A stretch of DNA of 60,000 nt, taken from Bolinopsis microptera. Its lineage: Eukaryota; Ctenophora; Tentaculata; Lobata; Bolinopsidae. Within the stretch, counting starts at the first letter, position 1. Every line of letters begins with the position of its first letter. Positions 33,402 to 46,400 of this stretch are shown piece by piece. The stretch covers positions 6,492,797 to 6,552,796 of the forward strand of contig NC_087080.1 of assembly GCF_026151205.1 (NCBI RefSeq), written 5' to 3'. Below the pieces are notes generated by a model. The model worked only from the letters and a program-made list of their open reading frames with translations. It was not told the origin of the DNA and did no database searches. Position numbers and translations under genes: made by a program.

Positions 33402-36347
33402 GGGGGGGGGGGGGGGTCCAACCCGATCAATTCCGATCATTCCGATCCCGATTTTGGCCTCATCAACCCTCATATCGGAAAAATCGGGAAAATTTAAATC
33501 TTCCCTCTGAGGTTTCTAGGCGATATAGGTAGCTATTTCTGTACTTAAATATGACAAGAAATCGATTGGTGGGTGTCCCAGAACCCAAAATGGTTTCTTG
33601 TTCCAAACAAGAATCGTTTCGTCCGAAAAACAACACACTGTCGTATCAACTCTTGTTTGACAGAAACATCCACCCCGGTCCACAATTGAAAGTGGTACGG
33701 TTGGTAATAACAGTCGTAACAAATAGCGAACGCTTTAGTAACTTTTGATTTAAATTGTCTCCAAAATTTGTAACAGGCTATCTGCAGAAATGGGTAGCAC
33801 GGTTAATGACCATGGTCCTTTCTCAAACTTCCAATCCTCAGTTAGATACAAAGAATAGTCTACACAATTTTTAATAACATTAAAAGGGATGAAGTGTATC
33901 AAAATCTTTATTTATCATGTAACAACTTTTCCATAGTACTGGAGAGTAAAACTCTGTTAAACAAAAAAATTCTCGAGCACATTTTGAGTCAGTAACAGTA
34001 ACATGTCAATATGTTACAGACTCAAATGCGTTTAAAAACATTTTAGTAACAATAAATTGTGTAAACTGATGAGGGGGAAGAGGAGGACTGAAAAAGAGGA
34101 GGACTGAGGAGGAGGAGGAGGAGAAGGAGGAAGACTGAGGAGGAGGAGGACTGGGGAGGACTGAGGAGGAGGAGAAGGACCGAGGGGACTGAGGAGGAGG
34201 AGGAGGAGGACTGATGAGGAGGAGGACTGAAGAGGAGAGGGAGGACTGAGGAAGAGGAGCAGGATTGGTGAGGAGGAGGAGGAGGAAGAGGAGGACTGAG
34301 GACGGGGAGGAGGATAACTAAGAGGAAGCGAGGGCTAAGGACGAGGAGAACTGAGGACGAGGACGAGAGCGAAGACGAGGACCGAGGAGGACTGATAAGA
34401 AGGAGAAGGAGGAGGAGGAGGAGGAGGACTGAGGATGAGGAGAAGGAGGAGAAGGAGGAATGAGGAAGAGGAGGAGGACTGACGAGGAGGAGAAGGACTG
34501 AGGAGGAGGAGGAGGATGAGGAGGAGGAGGAGGAGGAGGAGGAGGACTGACGAGTAAGAGGAGGACTGAGGAGGATGAGGATGAGGACTGAGGAAGATGA
34601 CTGAGGAGGATGAGGATGAGGACTGAGGAAGATGACTGAGGATGAGGAGGACTAAGGAGGAGGATGAGGAGGAGGAGGCTAAGGAGGACTGATGAGGAGG
34701 AGAAGGAGGAGGAGGACTGAGGAGGAAGACTGAGGAGGATGAGGACGAGGACTAAGGACGAGGACTAGGAGGATGATAACGAGGGCTAAGGAAGAGGACT
34801 GATTAGGAGGAGAAGGAGGAGAAGGAGGAGGAGGACTTAGGAGGAGGAGGATAAGGATGAGAATGAGGAGGAGGAGGAGGAGGAGGAGGAGGAGGACTGA
34901 GGAGGAGGAGGATAAGGAGGAGATTGAGGAGGAGGAGGAGGATGTTGACTCAGGAGGAGGACTGAGGAGGTAGAGGAGGATGAGGAGGAGGAATGAGGAG
35001 GAGGAATGAAGAGGAGGAGGAGGACTGATGAGGAGGAGTACTCCAGAGGAGGAGGACTCAGGAGGAGGAAGAGGAGGAGGAGGAGGAGGACTAAGGACGA
35101 GGACGACTAGTGGAGGACTGAGGATGAGGACTGATTAGGATCGATAGGAGAAGAAGGAGGAGGACTTAGGAGTAGGAGAAGGAGGAGGAGGACTGTTGAG
35201 GAGGAGGAGGATGATGAGGAGGAAGACTGAGGAGGACGAGGACGAGGACTAAGGGGGAGGATGACTGAGAAGGAGGATGAGGACGAGGACGATTATGATG
35301 AGGACAGAGGATGAGGACTGATGAAGAGGAGAAGGAGGAGGAGGATGTGGAGGAGGAGAAGGAGGAGGAGGACTGGGGGAGGACTGAGGAGGAAGAGGAG
35401 GATGACTGAGGAGGAGGATGAGGAGGAGGAGGATGAGGAGGAGGACCCAGGAGGAGGACTCAGGAGGTGGAGGACGACTATGAGGAGGACGACTATGAGG
35501 AGGACGACTATGAGGAGGACGACTATGAGGAGGACGACTATGAGGAGGATTGATGGGGAAGAGAAGGATGAGGAGGAGAAATGAGGAGGAGGAGGAGAAG
35601 GAGAAGGAGGAGGACTGGGAGTAGGACTGAGGAGGAGGGTGAGGAGGACTGAGGAGAAGGAGGACGAGGAGTCAGGAAGAGGACTGAAGAGGACTCAGGA
35701 GGAGAAGGACTCAGGAGGAGGAGGAAGACTTAGGAGGAGGAGGACTTATGAGAAGGAGGAGGAAGACTAGGGAGGAGGAGGAGGAGGACATCTAAATGTT
35801 TTGTCTGTTTTTGTCCGTTTTGTCCGCCCTACTTTTTGTCCGTTTTGAAAATATAGGGTACCGAACGGACACAAAACATGATCCCCCAGCCAAGCATGTG
35901 TTACGATACAAATGTACTTGACTATACATTTAAGGTGCAGTGTACTAGTGATATTATGGTATGTTTAAAGACCAGACCACAAAATATAACCCGGTACCTA
36001 GTGTTGTACTAATACATAATAACAAGTAACATGGAAAGAATCAATGAGCAGAAACAATCGATCTCACAAGAGACCAAAGCACTCGGGTCTGGGAGTACAT
36101 GATAACTCCAACTAGTAGTGAGCATACTAGCCCCTGCAGTGGAAATACACATAAAACATACTATTGGATTGTCCAATTGGTTCGTTTTCATATAGCATAC
36201 ATAGCATATGTAGGGGTTCTGGTTAAATTATATCACTTCTGAGAGCTTTTAGAGATTGATTCAGTAAATTTCTCAATTTTCCGATTTTTCCGATTCCGAT
36301 TTTGGCCTCATCAACCCTCATATCGGACATCGGGTTGGACCCCCCCC
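33402..36347. mobile_element. polypurine element, copy A (complete)
   Basis: 2946 bp with ends GGGGGTCCAACCCGAT... and ...ATCGGGTTGGACCCCC, flanked by the 6-bp duplication ACAGTT (33396-33401, 36348-36353). A subterminal direct repeat (GATTTTGGCCTCATCAACCC at about 33452 and 36297) sits near both ends. The middle, about 34067-35790, is an almost pure GGA/GAGGAC/GATGAGG purine tract. The right part holds TTTTGTCCGTTTTG repeats and a conserved roughly 400-bp segment also in copies B and C. No transposase ORF; frames inside the tract are low-complexity artefacts. Confidence 0.88.
34067..35790 (+). repeat. 1.7-kb GGA-rich polypurine tract
   Basis: G and A make up nearly every base on the plus strand, interrupted mainly by CTGAGG and ACTGAGGA steps. 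Irregular rather than a strict microsatellite; a local 15-bp period (GACGACTATGAGGAG) repeats five times near 35470-35550. Confidence 0.95.
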
Positions 36348-36353
36348 ACAGTT

Positions 36354-36916
36354 AGTAAAATCCAGTCCAGGTCGACTGTGGAGTTTGGGAAAAAGCCCCG
36401 TGTATGCGTAGGTACGTGTGCCATAATAATGTAGTCTTATACTAGTTGAACAAAATAATTATAAAGTTGGGCGGCAATTTTAAATTGAATACCTGAACTC
36501 GAAGTTACAATGATTTGGAGAACACTCGAAAAGCCCTAGTTTTATTCTTAGTTTCCTGACATTCAGACCAGAAAACTTAGCATTTTAAATTAAATCACTA
36601 AGTGCCCGCAATAGCCCCGGAAAAAAATCTGTAAATTACTTATTTCAAAACGCATATAAACTATAAAGGGTATGATTTTAAATATAAAAACCGTCGCGTC
36701 GATTGGTAGAAACTGCTCATAATTTCACACTTTTAAAACATCAAGGCCGGGCCTTATATTATATACGTATTAAATTTAAATATTCTAAAAATTTAAAATT
36801 ACAAATAATTAAAAAAAAGTTCAGCTTCTGCCATTCGAGTGAAACTCATTAAATACGAGAATATAAACTTAAAATCGGCGTCTTAACAAGGCCTCCTCAG
36901 TCCTCACCCCTCAGAT
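36354..36916. other. downstream flank of CSE1L
   Basis: AT-rich, presumably including the CSE1L 3' untranslated region. No canonical AATAAA close to the stop on the minus strand was evident; one occurs at about 36541-36546. Confidence 0.4.
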
Positions 36917-39900
36917 TCAACTTAAAGACGCAATATTAGCTGATAAGAGGTATTCCTGGAGTTTGTTGATGGCCTGTCCCTTGACTCCACTCTGGATAAG
37001 AGGTTGCAATTTGCCAGGGTACCGCACACTCGCTTTCTTCAACGACTCTGCGAGGTGAACCTTTGGGTTGGCTACCGCACCGGCGAAGGGATCCAGGGGT
37101 TTCTTAGTGGCAAAGACAAGCTGGTTAAAGGCAGTGGTGTAACCCGGAGTGTCTTCTATCTCGATAAAATGTTCGTCCTGCGACCAAAAGTTTTATTACA
37201 AATTTCTGTTTATAATATAATGAAACAAATGAAAAATAAAGCAAATATAAAATGAACTATTCGTACGAAGTAGATGCATTAGAGAGTTGGTTTAACGGCC
37301 TATATAGTATATAGTGGATTTTTAACCACAAAACCACATGGTTGCCACTCTACCTGAGGGGTGGAAGTGTCAACTCCCTCCTCGAACATGTGAACCAGGG
37401 CATTGAGGAGCCCAGCCCACAGGCTGATGTAAGTGTCGTTTAACATGGCTGGACCCTCGGTGAGGATCTTGGTTACTCCCACCGCTGTTATCTTCCTCTC
37501 AGTTTCACCTGGTGGGAGCGTGTTATCAGAAGGGTGATTTATAAATTGGATAATTGAGTCTGACAGAATTGTTGATGTTATTTAGGGGTCGTTCACACTT
37601 TTTGGCCCATTTTTTACCCACCCCCTCCCCTTCGTAGTCAGTTTTAAACATAGCTATTGTGTTAAAATTACACTAGCGTAATCATTTAGAAACCCCCTCC
37701 CTCCAGGCTCCACCTCAGTGAGTACGTGATATGTGAACGACCCCAAGTTACATAAAATTAAAAAACGTATCATACTACTGGTGCCAATATTTGGCTACTT
37801 ACCAGCAATTTTCTGTAGTTCTGCGACGAATATTTTCTCAACCACCATCCCAAAGAGACCTTGCTGAATACTATCAATTGTTTCTATCAAAGCTTGAGCC
37901 CCAATCTTTCCCGCAAACAGGGACATGAACACAATGAAATTTTTCATAAACTTCGTTGTCTTACCTGGTTTAGTATAGGGAGTTTTGTTAGGGATCAAAG
38001 AACGATTTACACCTCGTATTAAAATTACACAATATACTTCCTCTTAAAATTTATTGAACTGAAAAATAAATAACTTCTAAGGATGAACAAATGAATTATT
38101 AATACCTTTCAATTGATAAATTTACTAACTTGACTGCATTCTCTGGAAGAGAAGAGAAAATACGCTCTTCAGGAATGTTTGTAGGACAGCTTTGTCCATG
38201 TGCTCCAACATTGTGTTCAGTAGGTAGAACCCAAAGTGGTCGTTTGATCGGGAAGCGATCAGTTTCTGAATTTGATATCGAACTTTGAATCAAGAAAACT
38301 CAGGATAAAGTCTCTTTTTATACATAAAATTAAACTAAATAGTCACCTAATTCTATTCAACATACATTTATTAACTACTTTAAAATCGTGTATCATCTGT
38401 TACCCACCTGAACAATCCCAAGAATGCTGGTTACGCTGTCCTTAACTCCATCTGGATTTTTCTCGATGTAAGCCTGGATAAGCCGAGTTAAAGGAGGAAT
38501 GGACCCAGGTCGTTCCCAGAGTTGGGGAGAGAGAAGGAAGGGGAAGAGGGCCATGTATTGGGCTGGTATCGGGCGATTCTGTAGCTCCAACATCAGTGAT
38601 AGTACCTTTCCGGAGAGTTGGAATTTGGTTAAGTTTTACAAAATTGAAAATGTCTCGTTTGTTAAAGTTGTAGAAAAAGAGCTTGAAATAAAAACAAAAG
38701 TTAGAGGCTAGAGTAATCCTAAATAGGAGATTAGAAAAATGTTGAAATATAAGATTAAGAGTATTTAGAAACCTGGAAGACGTAAGGTATGAACTCTGTA
38801 ACATCTTTTTGTAAAATATCTTGGAATGCTGGAAAGAGAACCGCCTCGAAACCTTGGGAGGAATGTTACAGGTTCAAAGAAGAGGATACAAATAAAACAT
38901 ATCTCAACTTCGTGAATAAAACTACACAGGTTGTACCATATTTAAAAAATATATATATTATATATAAGGTGGAGCATATGAGTTAATCACATGACCTAAC
39001 CTACCTGCAATTTTCTCAGGTTTTCCAATGCAAGTGCCCCGAATAAGACAAGAGAAGGTCTCAAACACGTAGTGGTTAAAGTGAGGTTTGCTAGGGTTCT
39101 TGCAAATCTCGCCCAGTTTGCCAGTAAGAGCTGTGATTAGGTTTTCTACTAGGGGTGGAGGAAGTTGATCCTTCATCAGGGAGACGCTCCTCATTAGCAG
39201 CTTCATTAGGTACTGGAGAGTGTTTTAATTACATTCAGTTTGACAGTTTTAAACTAATTGTTAATTCACTAATTGTTAATTCACGCGTTGGATATTTTTC
39301 AGATTTTATTGTTAGCGTAAGTGAAAGTACAGGTACGATACGGACTTCATACATACCAATTGGTAGCAATCTGGTTTGAATTTTGAATTGAATTCCTGCC
39401 AGAAAAATAGAGACACTAACCTCGTTTTCAGCGCTGCCGTCCACAGAAAATGAGGAAAAAAGGTTAGCGAGGATAACCTCAAAACAGGGCGCCACCTCAC
39501 CAGGACTAAGAGCAGTGAAGTTGGGGAGTTTGACAATCATGATCTTCTCTATCGCAGAGGCTGCGTAGCTGTGCACAACCTATTCAATTGTTCAGACATG
39601 ATCTCGAACATACCATTATATTTACAGCGGCATAAATTACAATCTTACAATCTTTTAACTTACTTAAAACATTATACGTTCCAGCTTTGATCAAAGACAC
39701 CTAACATAATTCTTCATAAGCACAATTACATGTATATAATAACATTAACTTACGATGTTTTTATCCCCAATGAGTTGTGCTAGAAGGGGTATGGTGGACA
39801 CAGTAATCTCCCTCGGTAGAGTTGACCTGATCAGGTTAGTTTAAGCTTAATTTGTTTATGCTATAAACATATCAAAATGTAATCGTGTAATCATGCCATT

Positions 39901-40372
39901 CAACGACACTGGACGGTATCGTAGTAGCTGGACTTGAACCGTATCGCTATAAGTTGGGCGGTTTTAAATTCAATTTGATGTACAACGAGGAACCAATAAC
40001 TCTTCAAAACAATCCGGTTAGAAATAACAAACATAATCTACCTACCTGAAAGTCATGATATATTTAATAGCCGCAGATCGAACTATCGGATGGCAGTTAG
40101 GGTTTGTCAGTTCGACACATATCTGGTTCTGATAGAAGTCGGAGAGGCTGATGAAAGTGTTGGCGGTGGTGGCGCCGTGTTTCTCAGTTTTAGTCTTGAC
40201 AGCCAGGGATATGACTATGTAGATGGCTGCTTCTTTGTCCATCCATTTGTTGGCTGGATCCTTGGTATACTCCTGATGTGATGTACAATAATGTATATTG
40301 TATATATATGATGCAAAGACTTATTTCGAAGATCTAATCAACACCGACTTTTAATGTGTAGGAGTACAGCTA

Positions 40373-40407
<35 letters not shown>

Positions 40408-43400
40408 CTAGTGTAACCCGTGCCTACGGCCGGGACTTCACAATCGCAGTTGAAATGCAAAAGTATAAACCCACGTATTATATTCGAAAACACGCATTAC
40501 ATTTTCTTACTTAAAACGGTGCGAAAGTATGTTAACTCACTCTTATTTTTTTCTTGATCGAGGATCGCCCAAAGTAGATTTAGTAAAGTCCTTAGCTCAC
40601 CATAACAATCGATGACAAATGATGGCCATCAATCTAGGAACCGACCGGATATACGGCTGAATCTGGATCCGGCCAGATATCCGGCTTCAATATCCGGTTC
40701 CGGCTCCGGTCCGGTTTCAGAAAATTTTGCCGGATTTTTGCCGGATATTTCTTCAAAAAAATGTATTTCTAAAATCTTGAAATGCATACTTTTCTTCCCT
40801 TTTTAACTCAAATCTTTTGAAAAATCAAAAATGTTTTGACTAAGTGCGGAATTCAAAAAACCGAACAAATATTTTCGGATAATAATGAACATGGTAGCAT
40901 GAAACGTGGAGAAAAGTGATTTCCAGAAAACTTTGAAAAAGTTTTTACTTAGAACATTTTCGGTCCGAGTCATTCTCGATACGTACCTCCTATATCGAGA
41001 GCTCCCGCTTCCGACATTGTGTTGCAAAGGGGAGGCCTGCCTTCCGAGATCGCATTACCAGGGGGAAGCCTCGAGTCCAAAACCTATGTAGTATAGAGGA
41101 GAACCGAACCTTATTACGAACAGTAGCTCTAGTAATGCTCTTTATCACAATTTATTATTATGATCCAGTTTTGGCTCCGAGTTTTGTGAAACACTGGCAA
41201 CGGTCCACTCTACCCAATTATGGGGTTTGGTAAAATATATAATAATATGCTACAACATGCAAGTTTAATTACTCATAATTAATATGCACGTGCAACGAGC
41301 GGGCTACGGACATAACTTTAAATTGCTTATTACTTTATTATTATAGTTATAGAGAGATAAAAACAATGCATGTGCAAATCGAGCATGTGTTGCAGACCTC
41401 TACGATCTGGAAGGGTCAATCAACAGTTATCACTGTAATCACTGCCTAGTGCCTAAGTCAAGCTGTAGCGCGTGGGCAGCTGTTCTTAACTTTTTAAGAT
41501 CTTAAACCCTTGGGAAATTCATTCGCCAATAATAAATTATTTGTAGGCCGTGAATGAATGGGAAAAGCGAGCGAGCGATGTTAGTCCGCTAATTAACAAT
41601 AACAGTGATTATACTTATAAATATTTTAAGTAATAATCTCAATAAATCTGTGTGTGTGTGTGTGTGTGTGAAATCTACAATTAAATTCTACTGAAGGATC
41701 ACATCACTAATTATACGTCACTAATTGGTGACATGATCTGATCACCGAGGGACCCCTAATAATTGGGGGTCCCCTAAGTCGTGCAGCCCAATCGCGCTCA
41801 AGGGGTCTGGCAGGATATGCCAATTGCATATCATTTCTGATAATAACTTGTCTACTCTTGTTACTTCTTGTTTACTCTGATTACAACTTACTGCTTGTTG
41901 ATTTGATATTTAAGCTATGTGAATGTCTACTGCTAGGCCTAAACAGGAAATATCATCGGTGTGGTTGTATTAAATTGCTCTTAGGAATGCAGAACTTATC
42001 GTGTAATTACAAACTATTGCTTAGTAGAATAAATATCATAGTTGATAACGACAAAAGCCCAATAATGAGGATTAATTTAAATTTTCCGGCAAGTTCCGGC
42101 AGCCTTATATTTGCCCTTCCTAACAACCGGTTCCGGTCCGGCAAAATCCGGCTAACCGGATAATAGATTGATATACGGCAAAATCCGGTCCGGCAGCCAA
42201 AAGCCCATCCCGGTCGGTTCCTACATCAATCCCTGGGGTAAGCTAAGGACTCCATTGGGTCTAACCGTCTATACAGTCCTACGGTAGACTTGGACAATAA
42301 CATTCATATTTCGATCACCGATACATTCACAAGCCGTTATGCTACTAGTCTACGAAGCGGTCTGAGCACGATGTATATCGACCATTAGCTATCTTGAGAA
42401 CAAGACTTTTCCTGTAACATAATGGCACTTGCACTAGTTTAACACACGTTAAAGCCTAGGCTCCAGGCTCTGTGTTTTCGAGAACAATGATTGGCTGAGT
42501 TGCTACAAATGCGACTAACGCAAGAGGGTTGCTTGGGTTGTAGACCGAGCCAGGCACAATACAGCAGTATCTTTTAGAATTTCCCGGGGGTCCAACCCGA
42601 TCAATTCCGATCATTCCGATCCCGATTTTGGCCTCATCAACCCTCATATCGGAAAAATCGGGAAAATTTAAATCTTCCCTCTGAGGTTTCTAGGCGATAT
42701 AGGTAGCTATTTCTGTACTTAAATATGACAAGAAATCGATTGGTGGTGGTCCCAGAACTCCAAAATGGTATCTTGTTCCAAACAAGAATCGTTTCGTCCG
42801 AAAAACAACACAATGTCGAATCAACTCTTGTTTGACAGAAACATCCACCCCGGTCCACAATTGAAAGAGGTACGGTTGGTAATAACAATCGTAACAAATA
42901 GCGAACGCTTTAGTAACTTTTGATTTAAATTGTCTCCACAATTTGTCTCCACAATTTGTAACAGGCTATCTGCAGAAATGGGTAGCACGGTTAATGACTG
43001 GTCCTTTCTCAAACTTCCAATCCTCAGTTAGATACAAAGAATAGTCTACACAATTTTCAATAGGGGGGGGTCCAAGGGGAACTTTGGGGAGTTTTGGGGA
43101 ACTTTTTTTTGGGGAACTTCAGGAAACCTGGGGGACTTTCCCAAAGTTCCCCAAAAAATTATCAATGAAACAAATAATTTTGGGGAATTTTGGGGAATTT
43201 TGGGGAACTTTTTTTTGGGGAACTTCAGAAAGTTCCCCAAAATTCCCCAAAGTTCCCCAAAGTTCCCCAAAGTTCCCCAAAAAAATTATCATGCCAAAAA
43301 AATTATCATGCTGCAAGTATCAACAAGTAAGTTAAGATTATACCTTATAATAACATACATGTTAACATTAATGGGTATTAATGTATATTAGAGAAATTTT

Positions 43401-46400
43401 GAATAATTTTGAATAATTTTGAATAATTTTGGGGAATTTTGGGGAACTTTGGGGAGTTTTGGAGAACTTTTTTTTGGGGAACTTCAGAAATCTTGGGGGA
43501 CTTTCCCAAAGTTCCCCAAAGTTCCCCTTGGACCCCCCCCTCAATAACATTAAAAGGGATGAAAATCACTTTATTTATCAAAATCTTTATTTATCATGTA
43601 ACAACTTTTCCATAGTACTGGAGAGTAAAACTCTATTAAACAAAAAAATTCTCGAGCACATTTTGAGTCAGTAACAGTAACATGTCAATATGTTACAGAC
43701 TCAAATGCGTTTAAAAACATTTTAGTAACAATAAATTGTGTAAACTGATGAGGAGGAGGAGGACTGAGGAGAAGGAGGACTGAGGAGGACAGAGGAGGAA
43801 GACTGAGGAGGACCAGGACGAGCACTAGGAGGATGAGGACGAGGACTAAGGACGAGGACTAGGAGGATGAGGACGAGGACTAAGGACGATGAGGACGAGG
43901 ACTAAGGACGAGGAGGAGGACGACTGAGGAGGAGGACTGATTAGGAGGAGGACTGATTAGGAGGAGAAGGAAGAGAAGAAGGAGGAGGATGAGGAAGAGA
44001 ACTGAGGAGGAGGAGGAGAAGGAGGAAGACTGAGGAGAAAGAGGAGGACCGAGAAGGACTGAGGAGGAAGAGGACTGAAGAGGAGAGGGAGGACTGAGGA
44101 AGAGGAGCAGGATTGGTGGAGGAAGACGAGAAGGAGGAGAAGGAGGGGGACGAGAGCGAGGACGAGGAGGAAGACTGTTAAAAAAAAGAAGGACGAGGAC
44201 TGAGGAGGAGGACTGAGGATGAGGAGAAGGAGGACTGGGGGAGGACTAAGGACGAGGAGGACTGAGGAGGAGGACTTAGGGAGGACTGAGGAGGAGGAGG
44301 ACTGAGGAGGATGATGAGGAGGAGGACTGAGGATGAGGAGGAGGAGAAGGAGGACTGGGGAAGGACTGATGAGGAGGAGGACTGGGGGAGGACTGGGGGA
44401 GGACTGAGGAGCAGGAGGATGACTTAGGAGTAGGAGGAGAAGGAGGAAAAGGAGGAAAAGGATGAGAGGGAGGAGGAGGACTGAGGAGGAGGAGGGGGAG
44501 GACTTAGGAGTAGGAGGAGAAGAAGGAGAAGGAGGACTGGCGAGGAGGAAGACTGACGAGGAGGAGAAGGACTGCGGAGGAGGAGGACTGAGGAGAAGGA
44601 CTGCGGAGGAGGAGGATAAGGAGGAGAACGAGGAGGAGGATGAGGAGGACTGAAGAGGAGGAGGATAAGGAGGGGAATGAGGAGGTGGAGGAGGACGAGG
44701 AGGAGGACTCAGGAGGAAGACTGAAGAGGAGGATGATGAGGATGAGGACTGAGGAGGAATACTGAAGAGGACGAGGACTAAGGACGAGGAGGAGGAGGAC
44801 GACGACTGAGGAGGAGGAATGATTAGGAGGAGAAGAAAAAGGAGAAGGAGGAGGAGGAGGAGGAGGAGGAGAAGGAGGAGGATGAGGACTGGGGGAGGAC
44901 TGAGGAGGAGGATAAGGAGGAGGAGGACTAAGGACGAGGACGAGGACGATTATGAGGAGGACAGAGGATGAGGAGGAGAAGGAGGAGGAGGACTGGGGGA
45001 GGACTCAGGAGGAAGAGGATGATGACTCAGGAGGAGGATGAGGACTCAGGAGGAGGACTCAGGAGGTGGACTCAGGAGGTGGAGGAGGATGAGAAGGACT
45101 CAGGAGGAGGAGGACGACTATGAGGAGGACTGATGGGGAGGAGAAGGAGGATCAGGAGGAGAAATGAGGATGAGGAGGAGGAGGAGGAGAAGAAGAAGGA
45201 GAAGGAGAAGGAGGAGGACTGGGAGTAGGACTGAGGAGGAGAAGGGAATTGAGGAGGAAGGTGAGGAGGACTGAGGAGAAGGACGAGGACGAGGAGTCAG
45301 GAAGAGGACTGAAGAGGACTGAGGAGGAGAAGGACTCAGGAGGAGGAAGACTTAGGAGGAGGAGGAGGAGGACATCTAAATGTTTTGTCTGTTTTTGTCC
45401 GTTCTACTTTTTGTCCGTTTTGAAAATACAGGGTACCGAACGGACACAAAACATGATCCCCCAGCCAAGCATGTGTTACGATACAAATGTACTTGACTAT
45501 ACATTTAAGGTGCAGTGTACTAGTGATATTATGGTATGTTTAAAGACCGGACCACAAAATATAACCCGGTACCTAGTGTTGTACTAATACATAATAACAA
45601 GTAACAGGGATAAAATTAATGAGCAGAAACAATCGATCTCACGTCAAGAGGCCAAAGCACTCGGGTCTGGGAGTACATGACAACTCCAACTAGTAGTGAG
45701 CATACTAGCCCCTGCAGTGGAAAAACACATAAAACATACTATTGGAATGTCCAATTAGTTCGTTTTCTCATAACAATATAGCATATGTAGGGGTTCTGGT
45801 TGAATTATATCACTTCTGAGAGGTTTTAGAGATCGATTCTCTAAAATTTCTCAATTTTCCGATTTTTCCGATTCCGATTTTGGCCTCATCAACCCTCATA
45901 TCGGACATCGGGTTGGACCCCCCCCCCCCTCCTATGGTATAAAAGGAGGCCAGGGTTTAAGCACACTAAGCTCCAACATCGCTATTTGTTGACCATTTGC
46001 CTCCACTAAGGTCTAAGGTAAGTCTTTAAGAAGTGAAGCCCGAAAGTCAACTTGGGATATAGGGCCAAATGGAACACAACTTTCAGGCCCCTTTCACATT
46101 TGCCTCCACTAAGGTCTAAGGTAAGTCTTTAAGAAGTGAAGCCCGAAAGTCAACTTGGGATATAGGGCCAAATGGAACACAACTTTCTGGCCCCTTTTAC
46201 ATGAGCCATGTTGGTTTTGGTATTAAAATCTTGGAGTAAATTTGGTTATCCTTATTTTTGCAAGGATATAAAATTTGAAAGATCAGTATAGTTGTACGTA
46301 AGTCAGGAAGAGAACTGAGGAGGAGGAGGAGAAGGAGGAAGACTGAGGAGAAAGAGGAGGACCGAGAAGGACTGAGGAGGAAGAGGACTGAAGAGGAGAG

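Larger units (their letters stand above)
40635..42223. mobile_element. TIR element rich in CCGG motifs, degraded
   Basis: Ends TAGGAACCGACCGG (40635-40648) and CCGGTCGGTTCCTA (42210-42223) are inverted; further CCGGATATCCGG, TCCGGTCCGG and GCCGGATTTTGCCGG motifs are clustered at both ends (40665-40750, 42080-42200), as in some hAT families. The interior holds a single diverged copy of the 255-bp unit (about 40840-41090) and a MITE end (about 41186-41243). No ORF. Exact ends and target duplication uncertain. Confidence 0.6.

Noticed and set aside
43046-43581. Pro/Lys-rich frames on both strands
   Set aside because: Translation of TTGGGGAACTT repeats in the nested element.
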